Assembly: GCA_001586965.3 (NCBI GenBank)
Contig: LUCW03001448.1
Coordinates: 1-30,000, forward strand
Direction: 5' to 3'
DNA from: Sphaeroforma sirkka
Lineage: Eukaryota > Opisthokonta > Ichthyosporea > Ichthyophonida
DNA: 30,000 nucleotides
Position 1 is the stretch's first letter. Every line of letters begins with the position of its first letter. This document shows, one piece after another, positions 1 to 9,217 of the stretch. Below the pieces are notes generated by a model that saw only the letters and a list, made by a program, of their open reading frames with translations, made no database searches and was not told the DNA's origin. Made by a program: the position numbers and the translations under genes.

Positions 1-155
1 AAACTGGTTGAAAGATACGTTCATCTCCTTTGGTATAGGTTTTATTGAACATTTTCTCATAATCTTGCTCTAGTGCGCACATATGGTACTGTCAGTGCTT
101 AACTTGGACGTCTGGTAAGTCCTTGCAATCCTCTTTGTGCCAACCGTTAGTACCC

Positions 156-740
156 TTACAAAGTAGCACACTCTTTCATATAGTGTCCAAAATCTGGCTT
201 GCCTGGTGCACACTTAACAGGGTCGTGTCTACCATTCCACTTGCCATTACGTTTTGTGAGGTTGTAACCACACTTCTTGCAAGGCGCTCTCACCTTCTTA
301 TCACCTTTCGGTTCGGTAGAAGTAGAGCCAGTACCCCCTCCAGTAGTAGTGCGAAGTTTCTTAGTACTACGCGCAGTATTAGTCTCTACTGCGTTTCGCT
401 TAGTGGGCTGGGTGTAGCTCGTGGTACTAAGTACTCTAGTAGAGGAATTGGTATGCTTGTGTACTATCTTCTCAAAGACAGACCAAGGCATAGATCGCAA
501 ATCACCATAGGCGATGATGTCATCATTGACTTTCTTAAAGAGGTTAGCTCCCAGAGTCTCCATCATCTGACAAATTAATAAATATTCGCCAGTATAGGTA
601 CGACCACCCATCCGAGTATTCATATGTGTCATATGAGCTAGAGCACCTCGAATAGTGGTATCGTTCGCAAAGAACTTGCGAGACTCTAGAAGTTCACGGT
701 CACGTGCATCTTCAAAAAAAGGTGTTAAGTATATTATCAC
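156..740 (-). pseudogene. Gag-like C-terminal region of element A with zinc-finger motif
   Basis: This minus-strand open stretch of about 194 residues has a helical-looking first half. A Ser/Thr/Lys-rich linker follows, then a Cys/His cluster (CKKCGYNL, later HDPVKC and GHYMKEC) resembling a nucleic-acid-binding zinc knuckle. Coding character seems to continue left of it, where a further His/Cys pattern (WHKEDC) is visible. Length, composition and position downstream of an LTR and a Gag-like N-terminus suggest Gag of an LTR element. I do not recognise a specific Gag family. It is a fossil fragment of element A. An alternative is a host zinc-finger protein caught between elements, which is less likely given the LTR upstream. 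Confidence 0.6.
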
Positions 741-747
741 GCAACTG

Positions 748-751
748 GTGC
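748..751. repeat. Target-site duplication GTGC, left copy
   Basis: GTGC directly precedes the 5' LTR of element C and is repeated at 9214-9217 directly after the 3' LTR. A 4- to 6-bp duplication is usual for Ty3/Gypsy integration. Confidence 0.8.
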
Positions 752-931
752 TGTGGTAAAAGTCCCCTTAAACCACTATCAGTGTGAAGTTAGAATTAAT
801 TTACAATTAATTCACACGAGGTGAATTATTTGTAGACCACGTAGACAATCAAATATAAGAATAAATACACCGCACTGAGCCTCAGGGAGACTCAGTAGGT
901 TTTAGTATCGTATTTTGATGTGTTTACTACA
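752..931 (+). repeat. 5' LTR of element C
   Basis: This 180-bp repeat begins TGTGGTAAAA and ends TTTACTACA. It matches 9033-9213 with about two substitutions and three 1-bp indels. It contains AATAAA (in AGAATAAATACACCG), a possible polyadenylation signal, and a short inverted repeat AATTAATTTACAATTAATT. No tRNA-type primer site starting TGG is visible just after it. Confidence 0.93.
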
Positions 932-1022
932 TTTTTTTACGACTAGTTACTTTAGGTGTATTATTCGATTTTATCTCGAGGATAATAGTGGACGGAGAAG
1001 TTCATTTTATTGTCGAATTACA

Positions 1023-1176
1023 GGAGTTGATCTCCCTCAGAACCGGGTAGCTGAAAGGAGCTTGTAAAGTACGACAGGAGCAAAGTCTTCCGAGCACAGG
1101 GAGTTGATCTCCCTCAGAACCGGATAGCCGAAAGGAGCTTGCAAACTACGACAGGAGCAAAGTCTTCCGAGCACAG
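1023..1176 (+). repeat. 77-bp tandem duplication in the leader of element C
   Basis: Two adjacent copies, 1023-1099 and 1100-1176, each begin GGAGTTGATCTCCCTCAGAA and end CTTCCGAGCACAG. They differ at a handful of bases. Each unit contains the short palindrome GGAGTTGATCTCC. Confidence 0.9.
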
Positions 1177-1202
1177 ATAAGTGAAAAGAAATCCCCCACC
1201 TT

Positions 1203-1678
1203 CCATTTTGCTCGTTTTGATACGTTTGCGTGATTTTTCATATATATATATATACATCATGCAGATTTTATTATTATTATAAATCTAGAGCAAATTGGAG
1301 TGATTAGTAATATATGCAGAAATTAACAGGTGCCCATTTTATTTAGCTGATGAGCATTTTATTTCTTCTTCTTTTTTTTTTTCTATAAATATATATATAT
1401 ATATATATATATAGTTATCCGACCATCCGGTCGAATGCTACTAATTTTAATTAAAAAAAAAATAATATATATATATATATATATAATTATATATATATCC
1501 GTTTTGCTCGGTTTGATACACTTGCGTGATTTATATATATATATATTTTATATTTTATGCATATTTTTTAAAATTATTTTAAATCTAGAGCAAATTGGGT
1601 GATTAGTAATATATGCAATTTTTTTAGCATTTTTTATTTCTAAATTTTATAGATTAATTAGTCATCCGACCATTTCCC
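1203..1678 (+). repeat. Imperfect direct duplication with AT microsatellites
   Basis: Positions 1203-1430 and 1499-1678 share blocks in the same order: a CGTTTTG/TTTGATAC block, TGCGTGATTT, an AT run, AATCTAGAGCAAATTGG, GTGATTAGTAATATATGCA and ATCCGACCAT. AT runs lie at about 1239-1255, 1388-1413, 1465-1498 and 1531-1548. The two copies differ mainly in the lengths of the runs. Confidence 0.75.
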
Positions 1679-2293
1679 AACAACCATTCATTCTTCTTTT
1701 GATTTTTTTAATCCATCTTCGGTCCGAAAATCCAGATACTTCAATTCCAATGCGACTTTTCAGGCCGTCGTTGACAATCAAGGCCTCCCTCTGACTAATT
1801 AGCAGTCATAGGACGTTTGAACAATGTTTTGACTGGCCTAGTCAATCCACACAACACGAACATGATGCAGTATCGCAGTTAGGGGTATAGAAGAACGTAA
1901 TTTGGCGTAGAGAAGGTCGATATGGCAGATTTTCATAGGTGTGGGCGAGTACAGCGACGACAAAGGGCAGATAGAGGTGATCAAGAAAAGCAGGTAGCAA
2001 TGTAGAATCGACAGTGTCAGGCGACGTAGAATGGAAACGTGTGAATTAAGCGCGCGTGAGACAGGTAGCAATGCAGAAGAGGAGCTAGGCACAGTTTGGG
2101 AGAAACTGAGACAGAAAAAATGCGATTTCAACTCGTATTTTCAACAAATATCAACTACGGGAGCAAGTTTTGGTAATCAATTGGCTAGACGAAAAGACTG
2201 GCATGGTTAGAAGATCGATTTTTCGAAAATATCTCGGAGTCGAATGTTCGCCATCGTTGCATGCGCGAACTTCGATGGTCACGAAAGCATAGG

Positions 2294-2370
2294 AAAAAAA
2301 AAATATATCACGGGGGGTATCGAACCCACGACCAACGCACAACTAGAAGACATATTTACCGATGTTACAA
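2294..2370 (-). ncRNA. tRNA-like / tRNA-derived SINE head (degenerate), minus strand
   Basis: On the minus strand there is a good Pol III B-box and T-loop (GTGGGTTCGATACCCCC). A weak A-box-like sequence (GTAACATCGGTAAATATG) lies about 30 nt upstream, and a run of ten T follows. The acceptor stem does not pair and the anticodon arm is poor, so it is not a working tRNA. It is most likely the head of a tRNA-derived SINE or a decayed tRNA copy. Confidence 0.45.
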
Positions 2371-2387
2371 GACAGAATACATTTTCG

Positions 2388-2418
2388 TATATATATATAT
2401 ACATATATATATATATAC
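2388..2418. repeat. TA microsatellite
   Basis: Alternating TA with one CA interruption, next to the tRNA-like sequence. Confidence 0.85.
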
Positions 2419-3178
2419 TTAAATTTCCATTCTAGAGAGAAAGGAAGTCAACGTAAGTGAATCAGCCGTAGGACCAACATAGCCTGGTACGGTTGTATGA
2501 TTGTTGGTGAAAACTAAGGAGAACGTTATCACCGACGTATAAGGCGGACTCTTGCAAAGTACAGAAGAAATAGTACATGCAAAAGTAGACAGCACTTATC
2601 AGGCATCGTGCAAGTACACTCAAGTTGGTTTGAATAAGGAATTTGTTTTTGGTTTTCCAACTTCATAACCGATGTATCTACCTTGGGCTTCAAGGTTATT
2701 CTTGGGAACCTTGACCTGAACTTCCTGGCTGCAGGCCTCGGATTTGATTGATGTTGGAGTACAGTGGTCCGAAGGTTGGATTAAAGGAGCATTCAGAACG
2801 CTAGAACACGACAGGCGGTTGATCATTGAACACGCTTCGAGTCTATCAGCAACTCTTAATTACTCCTATAGACAGAGCAAAGGAGAGCAAAACGAGTACT
2901 CATTAACAGAACCAACCCAAACAAAATGATTAGCAATCATCAAGGAGCAAGGTGTATTCGAGCGCAACGAGTTTTCGGGGACCCGCAAGCAGACCTTGTA
3001 GACATCAACATGATTCAATGATAATTAGCTATTTTGGTATCACGAGAGGAGAACGGCGGAAGAAAGTGTGTAACACAAATGGCTGAAGTCAACTATTATA
3101 TAATAGCCGACACTCCTTCAATCTGGACCAACTATTCATCAACAACACAAAGCCATACATCGAAGTCTTAACATCAAG

Positions 3179-5242
3179 ATGCCTATGCGTCCAACACCTC
3201 GTAGCCCTCGACGCACTCGTCGCGACGGCAAAGCAACCCAGAGATCTTTGTCAGATTTCGAGCAGACCCACCAAGGAGGCACAGCTTCTTCGCGCCAGAC
3301 AGTAGCATCGCGTCGAAGAGATGAACAACCGCGACATGAACAGACAGACCAAGACGTGGGCCAGGCAGCAAGCAGGCGACATCAGTTGGGGCACGGGTCT
3401 CGCTTATCGGCAAGAGGGAGAGCAGATCCAGAAGACAGTGAGGTGCAATTTGTGATTAGGCATACTAGTCGTTCAAAGTCTGCTGAACCAGCAGCTGAGC
3501 GACACAGGGTAGCCAATGTCCGAGGTCCTTCGGGCATTCATTCAGCGGGTGATAGACCGTATTCATGGCAGCCTTTTTCACCGAGCACCTGAACGAGATT
3601 TCACTCGAAAGCGAACTCGATCGGGGAGTTTTACCAGTGCAAGTCAGGATTCCCTCGCAGGCAACGGGATGAACGACAAGTCCAACGGCATAGAAATATG
3701 TCAGGGTGGGCCACGGGCACTCGTCAGCAAAACTCTGACGAAATCAGGGGCCGACAGCTAGAGCAATATTTGAGCGACCCACATGGGGATTATCGTAGGG
3801 AAGCCGAACGAAAACAACTACGTAGACGATGGGAACTCAGCCGACAGCACCGAGACTTCGCGCGATCGATACAGGATATGCGCAAGGCTAGTTACGTTGA
3901 CGACGGTAAGCGCAAGTATAGTGACGTCGACGACGGTAAGCGCAAGTCTAGTGATGTCGACGACGGTAATGTTCATGGCAGCAGAAAACGACCGCACAAA
4001 GACGAACAGGCGAGAGAGCCGATCATGACACCAGCGCAGTGGAACGAGCATCGCCGAGCCATGTGTCAACGCCTCGAAGGGAAGATATCCTTCTTTGTGG
4101 ATGAACTTTGTCGAGCACAGGGAAACTACGATGTCCCAAGATGTACATTACTAACGTCCACGATCGATACGTTGAAAGGAGCGTTGAATACTCAATTGGA
4201 AGCTATCAGGAAGAACAGAGCTCCGGAGCCACGGACATGGCCCGATTGGCCTTTAGACCGTTATCAATTAAGCAGCACAGCCGATAGAGACACACGAGGG
4301 GCGCTAGAAGAGGCACTGAAGAACGCCCATGTCTCAGGACTAGATGAGTCGTGGATGGTACGTTGGTTCTATAAGGTACTCATACATTTTAAGGCAGCAA
4401 AGGCCACAATTGACTATCTCCGTGACAACCATAATGAGCTGAGGGTATATCCGGCGGAACAGGTCATAGACCAAATCTGTCAACATGAGAGCAAGGCCAC
4501 CGTAGACCCTACCTTTAAGAAGTTGGCGAAGGGTAATCCCCGCACCAAGGGTGTAGAGTCAGCCAGGGAACATTTGAACAAGATTGTGGAAGTTCACAAG
4601 AGAGCCTGGGAGCGAGCAGATAAGGGCAAGGACTTTCCTAAGCGGTTGCTTAATCACTGCCTCATACAGGCCCTCGAGGACCTGACAGGTAATATGACGT
4701 ATGAACGCACGCTACAACACCACATAGGTTGGGACCACCTGGAGACTGAAGACCTTCTCCGCATTTTAAATCCAGACATACAAGAAACCGATGCCATCCT
4801 CAGACAACGGGTACGGACACAGATGAATGTGGGGGGGGATAGGCGTAGACAGTTTCCAGCCCAACAACGAGATCATCGTAATTTGAATACGAATACAGGA
4901 GGAGGCAGCACACAACGCACAAGCACGTCTACGACCACCACGTGTTACGCGTGCAGAGCAGGTGCCCCACCCAGTTTCAGGCATATATCATCCTGCAAGC
5001 ACTACCAGTCGAACAAAAGGGTTGGATTCACATCCAGCTCGGGCCGAGGATTTAAGCAAGGCGTATCCTTCGATAAGAGTTTGCCCGCGGTCAACACCAT
5101 TACGGCTCTAACAGACTCGGACGACCAGCAAACGGAGCAGGAGGAGACCACGCCTACAGACACACACATTGCTTCCATACTGGCACACCCAGACGAAATC
5201 GAACAGGGTGAGTTAGAAGAGGATGCAACGTGGAAACCATAG
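3179..5242 (+). pseudogene. Gag-like gene of element C (broken)
   Basis: The first part (about 3179-3592) is rich in Arg, Ser, Gln and His, as in nucleic-acid-binding Gag tails. The long part (3698-5242, about 514 residues) begins with an Arg/Gln/Asp-rich stretch. It has a three-fold VDDGKRK repeat, then a mostly helical region that would be the capsid-like portion. Near the C-terminus is a Cys/His cluster (CYACRAGAPP, then HISSCKHY) resembling a zinc knuckle, followed by an acidic tail. Its end overlaps the start of the protease frame by about 20 bp in another frame, an arrangement many LTR elements use for ribosomal frameshifting from gag to pol. No close Gag family is recognised by eye, and the role is inferred from position before protease. 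Confidence 0.75.
3896..3970 (+). repeat. 30-bp in-frame tandem repeat in gag
   Basis: Two full units and one partial unit, starting at 3896, 3926 and 3956. Each begins GT(T/C)GACGACGGTAA and encodes VDDGKRK followed by two or three residues. Because 30 is a multiple of three, the repeat keeps the reading frame. Confidence 0.85.
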
Positions 5243-6053
5243 GCAGCGATCAGGAATAGGACGTAATGGGGTGTCGGATGTAGATGCAACTTTAGTTTTC
5301 CCGTCTAGCACCCCTGTGATACTATCGATCAAAAGATCCATTACTTTCAATGGACAATCAGTATTCATATCCATCCTGATTAACGGTAAGACATGCAGGG
5401 CGTTAGTGGATTCTGGGGCAAACAGAAGTTGCATTGATTCGACATCCGCACACGATTGGGGATTGCAAATTAAGTCGGCTCCGGAGGGATCCTATATATA
5501 CCTAGCTGATCGTAGTCTTCGTACACGGCGAATAGGCTCAACCGTACAAACTCCAGTACGATATGGTCTAGAGCTCACAGAACAGTCTTTCGAGCTAATG
5601 AATCTACCACCGGCTATCGACGCGATCGTAGGCCAGGATCTTATGCCTGGCTTAGGGCTATACGTGGGAGGCCTTCAATCGCCATTCTCACCCATAGATC
5701 CAACGGAGCTAGACAAACTATTGGAACCAATACCGTTGAGACGACCACCAGATTTGACCGAGGAAACCGGTGTTCGCCTGGAACTAGACAAGGAACTGAG
5801 GGACAATGACGGTATTCGAGAAAAGGACAGGTGCAGACTGGAAGGAGGCGAAGTTAGATTGCCAGTGACACCAGATCAAGCTGCAAGGATGCGGAAGGCA
5901 GTAAGGAACTTTGTAGCAGACAAATGGATACCATGGGTAGATAGACAGGTGCAGAAGTGGATTCAAGATTTGGTCATAGTTCAAGGGATACAGCCACTTC
6001 CGTCAACTTACCCTTGCTCGCCGTGCCAGAGTATACTCAATCTGGAGAACTAA
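5223..6053 (+). pseudogene. Aspartic protease region of element C pol (broken)
   Basis: A retropepsin-like domain lies about 30 to 150 residues into this stretch. The catalytic triplet is DSG, in the context LVDSGANRSC (codons at 5409-5423). An ILING strand precedes it and an IVGQDLMPGLGL segment follows, matching the usual second conserved hydrophobic block of retroviral-type proteases. Behind the protease is a charged linker leading to the N-terminal side of the reverse transcriptase. In these elements the protease matures the Gag-Pol polyprotein. It belongs to the decayed pol of element C. Confidence 0.85.
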
Positions 6054-6066
6054 AGAAAGTGCAGGA

Positions 6067-6513
6067 GTGTGTTTGGACCTCAGAGCGGTGAATGCATTAA
6101 TACCGGCGGATCAGTTCATTATTCCCCGTATCAACGACATCATTGGTAACATCAAAGGGAAGAGATATTACACGACATTGGATCTAACCGCAGCGTACCA
6201 TCGACTCCCAATTCACCCTGATTCTCAGTATCTATTCAGTTTCACACATGGCAAAAGCCAGTATTCCTTTACATCAGCGCCATTTGGACTACACACACTG
6301 ACGCAGCAGTTTCAGCGTACACTGAGTGTGATATTGCAAGGACTTCCGGCACACCACTACCTGGACGACATCGTAATAGCAACAGATGACTACGAGGAAC
6401 ACGTACGAGTAGTGAAAGAGGTCATTCGGCGGCTGACGTACCACAGTTTCAAGCTAAACCCTTCAAAATGTCATTTTGCAGTCAAAGAAGTCATGATCCT
6501 AGGGAAGCAGTAG
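6067..6513 (+). pseudogene. Reverse transcriptase palm region of element C pol (broken)
   Basis: Recognisable RT blocks appear in order: CLDLRAVN (RT motif 1/2 region), YYTTLDLTAAYHRLPI with the first catalytic Asp, FTSAPFGL, and HYLDDIVIA. The last contains the two catalytic Asp residues (codons at 6358-6369), followed by LNPSKCHF. These are diagnostic of Ty3/Gypsy RT. The domain copies the element RNA to DNA in the particle. It is part of the broken pol of element C. Confidence 0.93.
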
Positions 6514-6606
6514 AGTATCGAAGGCCGGAATTGATATTTGCCATGAAAAGCAGGCCAAGCTCATTGACTGGCCAACCCGAAGAAGTACAAAGACATTGCA
6601 TCGGCC

Positions 6607-7160
6607 TTGGGATTAGCCAACTTTCTTCACGAGCACCTACCAAACTTTGCAGAGGTAGTTGCCCCACTCCGGGAATTTGTAAGACTGAAGCCTAAGGAAA
6701 TCATTGGAGACAGGTGGGAACAGAGACACCAGCAAGCTTGGGATGCCATGAAGCAAGCCATAGTTGAGGCAGTAGTGTTGAAATTTCCCGTCGACGAAGT
6801 ACCTTTACAACTCGAAACGGATGCAAGCGACTACGGTATTGAGGTGCATTGTTCCAGACCATAGAAGGGAAGAAGCAATACCTAATGTTCTTCAGCAAGA
6901 CCCTCAACGCAGCACAGCGCAATTACGCAACACCATGAAGGAATTATTGGCCTTGGTATATGGTCTCACACACTTCCAGGATAATCTCGAAGGTCAGCGC
7001 TTTTCAGTGTTGACTGATCACAAGAGCTTTGGTGTATATGAACACACAGCTAAAGCTGAATCCGATGCTACAACGATGGCATCACATCATAGCGCCTTTC
7101 AATTTTTACTATCTCGCACATCCGGGTATAAAGAACGTGATACCAGACGCGTGGTCTAGG
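6607..7160 (+). pseudogene. RT connection and RNase H region of element C pol (broken)
   Basis: The segment starts with an RT thumb-like stretch (ANFLHEHLPNFAEVVAPLREF). It then shows LQLETDASDYGIEVH, the first RNase H block with its catalytic Asp. The blocks TMKELLALVYGLTHF (catalytic Glu) and FSVLTDHKSF (catalytic Asp) follow. These are the standard RNase H blocks of Ty3/Gypsy elements, which remove the RNA strand during cDNA synthesis. Confidence 0.88.
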
Positions 7161-7523
7161 CTTCATGAGGGAACTGTTGAGACTGAGGACCCGGAGGTAC
7201 TATATGCAGAATGTTGGCAACTTTTTCCAGACTACTTTGAGCAAGCGCAACGGATTATGGGTGAGAATAATGTCGATGTCTTTGCTTCGCATCAGGACCA
7301 TCATTTGCCACGCTACTACACCGACGATGACAGGGGTGGAGCGTTTGCACATTGTTGGAAGGATATAGACGGATGGATGAACCCACCATGGAGATTAATC
7401 CATAGAATGATGTTGCGCAAGATACGATCAGAGAGGGCCACAGCTACGGTGTGTCTACCGTGGCGCCCCACGAGCCTTGGTTCCAGTTATTCAAGTCGCT
7501 TCTACAAAGCGACCCAGTATTAG
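7161..7523 (+). pseudogene. Dam-like N6-adenine methyltransferase domain in element C pol
   Basis: Between RNase H and integrase, the reading frame 7029-7523 contains NNVDVFASHQDHHLPRYYT, then an acidic segment and CWKDIDGWMNPPW (NPPW codons at 7380-7391), then a basic helix and VCLPW. The order of D-x-FAS, PRYYT, a Trp-containing segment and NPPW matches the phage T1 Dam-type N6-adenine methyltransferase fold. NPPW fits the catalytic (D/N)PP(Y/W/F) motif, and the VDVFAS strand would lie near the cofactor site. Such a domain is well known in DIRS-type retrotransposons. Whether this copy ever had activity cannot be told. It could be a structural remnant that only resembles the enzyme. Confidence 0.65.
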
Positions 7524-7807
7524 TTCAAGGACAGCCCCTCCTTCCTCAAATACGGAAAGTATGCGAGAGTGGCAAGGCACCATGGGGTCACACAGTCATT
7601 GCCAGAGTAGGCCCACGCAATGGTTACAGCCTTCCAGCGACGTTTTCAGCACGATTGGGATATACAGAACCGTCCTCAGTATCGAAAGTCACCCCATTAG
7701 ATACGTCTCGGCTAGTATCGATCGCTATCTCTGAAGTAGCCATGACGGATTCTCCAGATGAGGAAGAGATAAGCCGTCGCACACAGCTCACCCTTGTGTC
7801 AGCATGA
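7451..7807 (+). pseudogene. Post-methyltransferase linker of element C pol
   Basis: This stretch continues from the end of the methyltransferase-like domain (PWFQLFKSLL, then a DPVLVQGQPLL block). It has a second block, PWGHTVIARVGP, before a variable acidic tail. Element B has a corresponding region at 11277-11594 with PIYVDR and PWKHTIVCRIGP in the same order. This shows the two elements share this part of pol. I do not recognise it as a named domain. Confidence 0.6.
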
Positions 7808-7864
7808 GATTGGGCATCATAGAGCAGAAGATACAGTTGCTCAACTACAGCAGAACGGACATTT

Positions 7865-8230
7865 GTGGCTAACGCTCTGGAACTTGCACAAACAGTTAGG
7901 AGAAACTGTCGCACATGTCTAGGACAGAGGGTGTTACGAAAGGGATTTCACCCGATGATTAATATAACGGCAAAGTATCCGTGGGATCATATTCAAGTCG
8001 ACATGATTCCAATGCCACTAGTTTCAGCAGCAGGAAATCGATATATATTGCACGTCTTGGATATAGCAACGCAGACGGGGTACTCGATATTGAGAGCAAC
8101 GGCCACAAAGTCAGCAGAAGTGGTGACATCTAAACTTATATTATTTGCCAGGGTGTTTGGGGAACATGGTTTCCCAGGAAAATTCAATCAGACGAGGGAG
8201 GCGAGTTTTCGAACAAGATTGTTAAATTAA
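7865..8230 (+). pseudogene. Integrase zinc-binding and core region of element C pol (broken)
   Basis: The stretch begins with an RRNCRTCLG block, the CxxC of the integrase HHCC zinc finger. It goes on to the core with WDHIQVDMIPMP (first catalytic Asp) and the YILHVLDIATQTGYS strand typical of Ty3/Gypsy integrases. The FARVFGEHGFPGK segment precedes the second catalytic region. Integrase joins the element cDNA to the host chromosome. Confidence 0.88.
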
Positions 8231-8410
8231 TAACTCAAGAAGTTGGAGTGATGCATGCAAAGTCGCCATGCCCATATCGTCCTCAGGTTCTGGGAGCAGC
8301 GGAGAGAGAAGACACAGGAGACATCCACGAAGGAGTTCGCAAGCTATGTGAATCTTTGCCTACGGCATGGGATGTCCGACTAGGCCACCGAAAAGCCTTT
8401 AGAAGATCAT

Positions 8411-8614
8411 ATGTGGCAGGATAGTTCCTCGTTCCGTTACATCATTCGACATAGACAGAATGATTCCACAGGGAATACAGAATACTTGGTTCGCTGGCGG
8501 GATGGTGATCCAACTTGGGAGTCAGCCGAAGCTTTTGACGATCCGAATGACATCGCGGCATACCACAAAGCCGAGCAAACTCGGCAGAAGAAGAAAGCGG
8601 CACAACAACAATAA
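8411..8614 (+). pseudogene. Chromodomain at the C-terminus of element C pol
   Basis: About 45 residues match a chromodomain: YIIRHRQND, then TEYLVRWRDGDPTWESAEAFDD and a helix with NDIAAYHK. The aromatic cage positions (first Tyr, the Trp of VRW, and the Trp of TWES) are present. A Lys/Gln-rich tail follows. Chromodomains at the integrase C-terminus define chromoviruses and are known in some members to steer integration to chromatin with methylated histone H3. Confidence 0.9.
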
Positions 8615-8751
8615 TTCCAACGTTACGTTGATGAATACTAGATGTCTATCATCTACTTCCGGATCGGAGTTTTGTCTCTCCTCGTGAGATTTCACCACGG
8701 TATAGAGGCGAAAGACGATTCCACAACTCGAGCTTATAGGCGAGTATAACT

Positions 8752-8829
8752 CCAGCGGATACCCTAGCTTATGGGGGGGGTGAAAACATACCAGCGGATA
8801 CCCTAGCTTTTTTGGGGGGTGAAAATATA
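8752..8829 (+). repeat. 39-bp tandem duplication with G-runs before the 3' LTR of element C
   Basis: Two copies, starting at 8752 and 8791, both read CCAGCGGATACCCTAGCTT, then a G run of 6-8 and TGAAAA(C/T)ATA. The G-run plus GTGAAAA is purine-rich, like a polypurine tract, but is too far from the LTR to be the main one. Confidence 0.85.
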
Positions 8830-8905
8830 CCAGCACAGCCGGGATGGTTCAAAAGACCAGTTTCAAGGCAGAACTTACTCAGCAGAAGGATTTCATTAGT
8901 TTATT

Positions 8906-8928
8906 TATATATATATATATATATATTG
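8906..8928. repeat. TA microsatellite
   Basis: Alternating TA of about 20 bp in the 3' non-coding part of element C. Confidence 0.85.
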
Positions 8929-9024
8929 TTTATTTACACTACTAGTTATATATGTTTAATTTTCAATAGTTTAAGAGGTCATTTATTTTTTGAAGCTCTT
9001 CAATCACTGGTGACGCTTGAGCTT

Positions 9025-9032
9025 GAGGGGAG
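9025..9032 (+). promoter_or_regulatory. Polypurine tract of element C
   Basis: GAGGGGAG lies immediately before the TG of the 3' LTR, where plus-strand DNA priming occurs in LTR elements. It fixes the orientation of element C as plus. Confidence 0.8.
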
Positions 9033-9213
9033 TGTGGTAAAGTCCCCTTTAAACCACTATCAGTGTGAAGTTAGAATTAATTTACAATTAATTCACACGA
9101 GGTGAATTATTTGTAGACCACGTGAACAATCAAATATAAGAATAAATACACCGCACTGAGCCTCAGGGGAGACTCAGTAGGTTTTAGTATCGTATTTTGA
9201 TGTGTTTACTACA
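9033..9213 (+). repeat. 3' LTR of element C
   Basis: This 181-bp repeat runs from TGTGGTAAAG to TTTACTACA. It is the partner of 752-931 and is followed directly by the target duplication GTGC. Confidence 0.93.
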
Positions 9214-9217
9214 GTGC
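9214..9217. repeat. Target-site duplication GTGC, right copy
   Basis: Matches 748-751. Beyond it the minus-strand Gag-like coding of element A resumes. Confidence 0.8.

Larger units (their letters stand above)
932..3178 (+). other. Long non-coding leader of element C with satellites
   Basis: There are 2.2 kb between the 5' LTR and the first Gag-like reading frame, which is long for this family. It holds a 77-bp tandem duplication, a larger imperfect duplication with AT microsatellites, and a tRNA-like sequence in reverse orientation. Between about 1700 and 2290 and between 2420 and 3178 I see only short open frames without recognisable domains. Part of this stretch may be other elements inserted in the leader. 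Confidence 0.5.
752..9213 (+). mobile_element. Element C: Ty3/Gypsy chromovirus-type LTR retrotransposon, full length but broken
   Basis: The element is bounded by two near-identical ~180-bp LTRs (752-931 and 9033-9213) that start TG and end CA. It is flanked on both sides by the 4-bp duplication GTGC (748-751 and 9214-9217). A purine tract GAGGGGAG sits directly before the 3' LTR. Inside, in order, are a Gag-like gene, aspartic protease, reverse transcriptase, RNase H, a Dam-like methyltransferase domain, integrase and a chromodomain. The order and the chromodomain place it among chromoviruses. The coding part is decayed, with roughly six to ten breaks. The LTRs differ by about two substitutions and three single-base indels, which suggests a fairly recent insertion. 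It lies within the gag of element A, in opposite orientation. Confidence 0.9.

Noticed and set aside
123-578. Plus-strand open frame of 151 codons
   Set aside because: It overlaps the minus-strand Gag-like zinc-finger region in the antisense sense and has no domain. It is a shadow of that region.
1838-2131. Minus-strand open frame of 97 codons in the leader of element C
   Set aside because: Low-complexity Ser/Leu-rich, with no homology features and no context for a gene.
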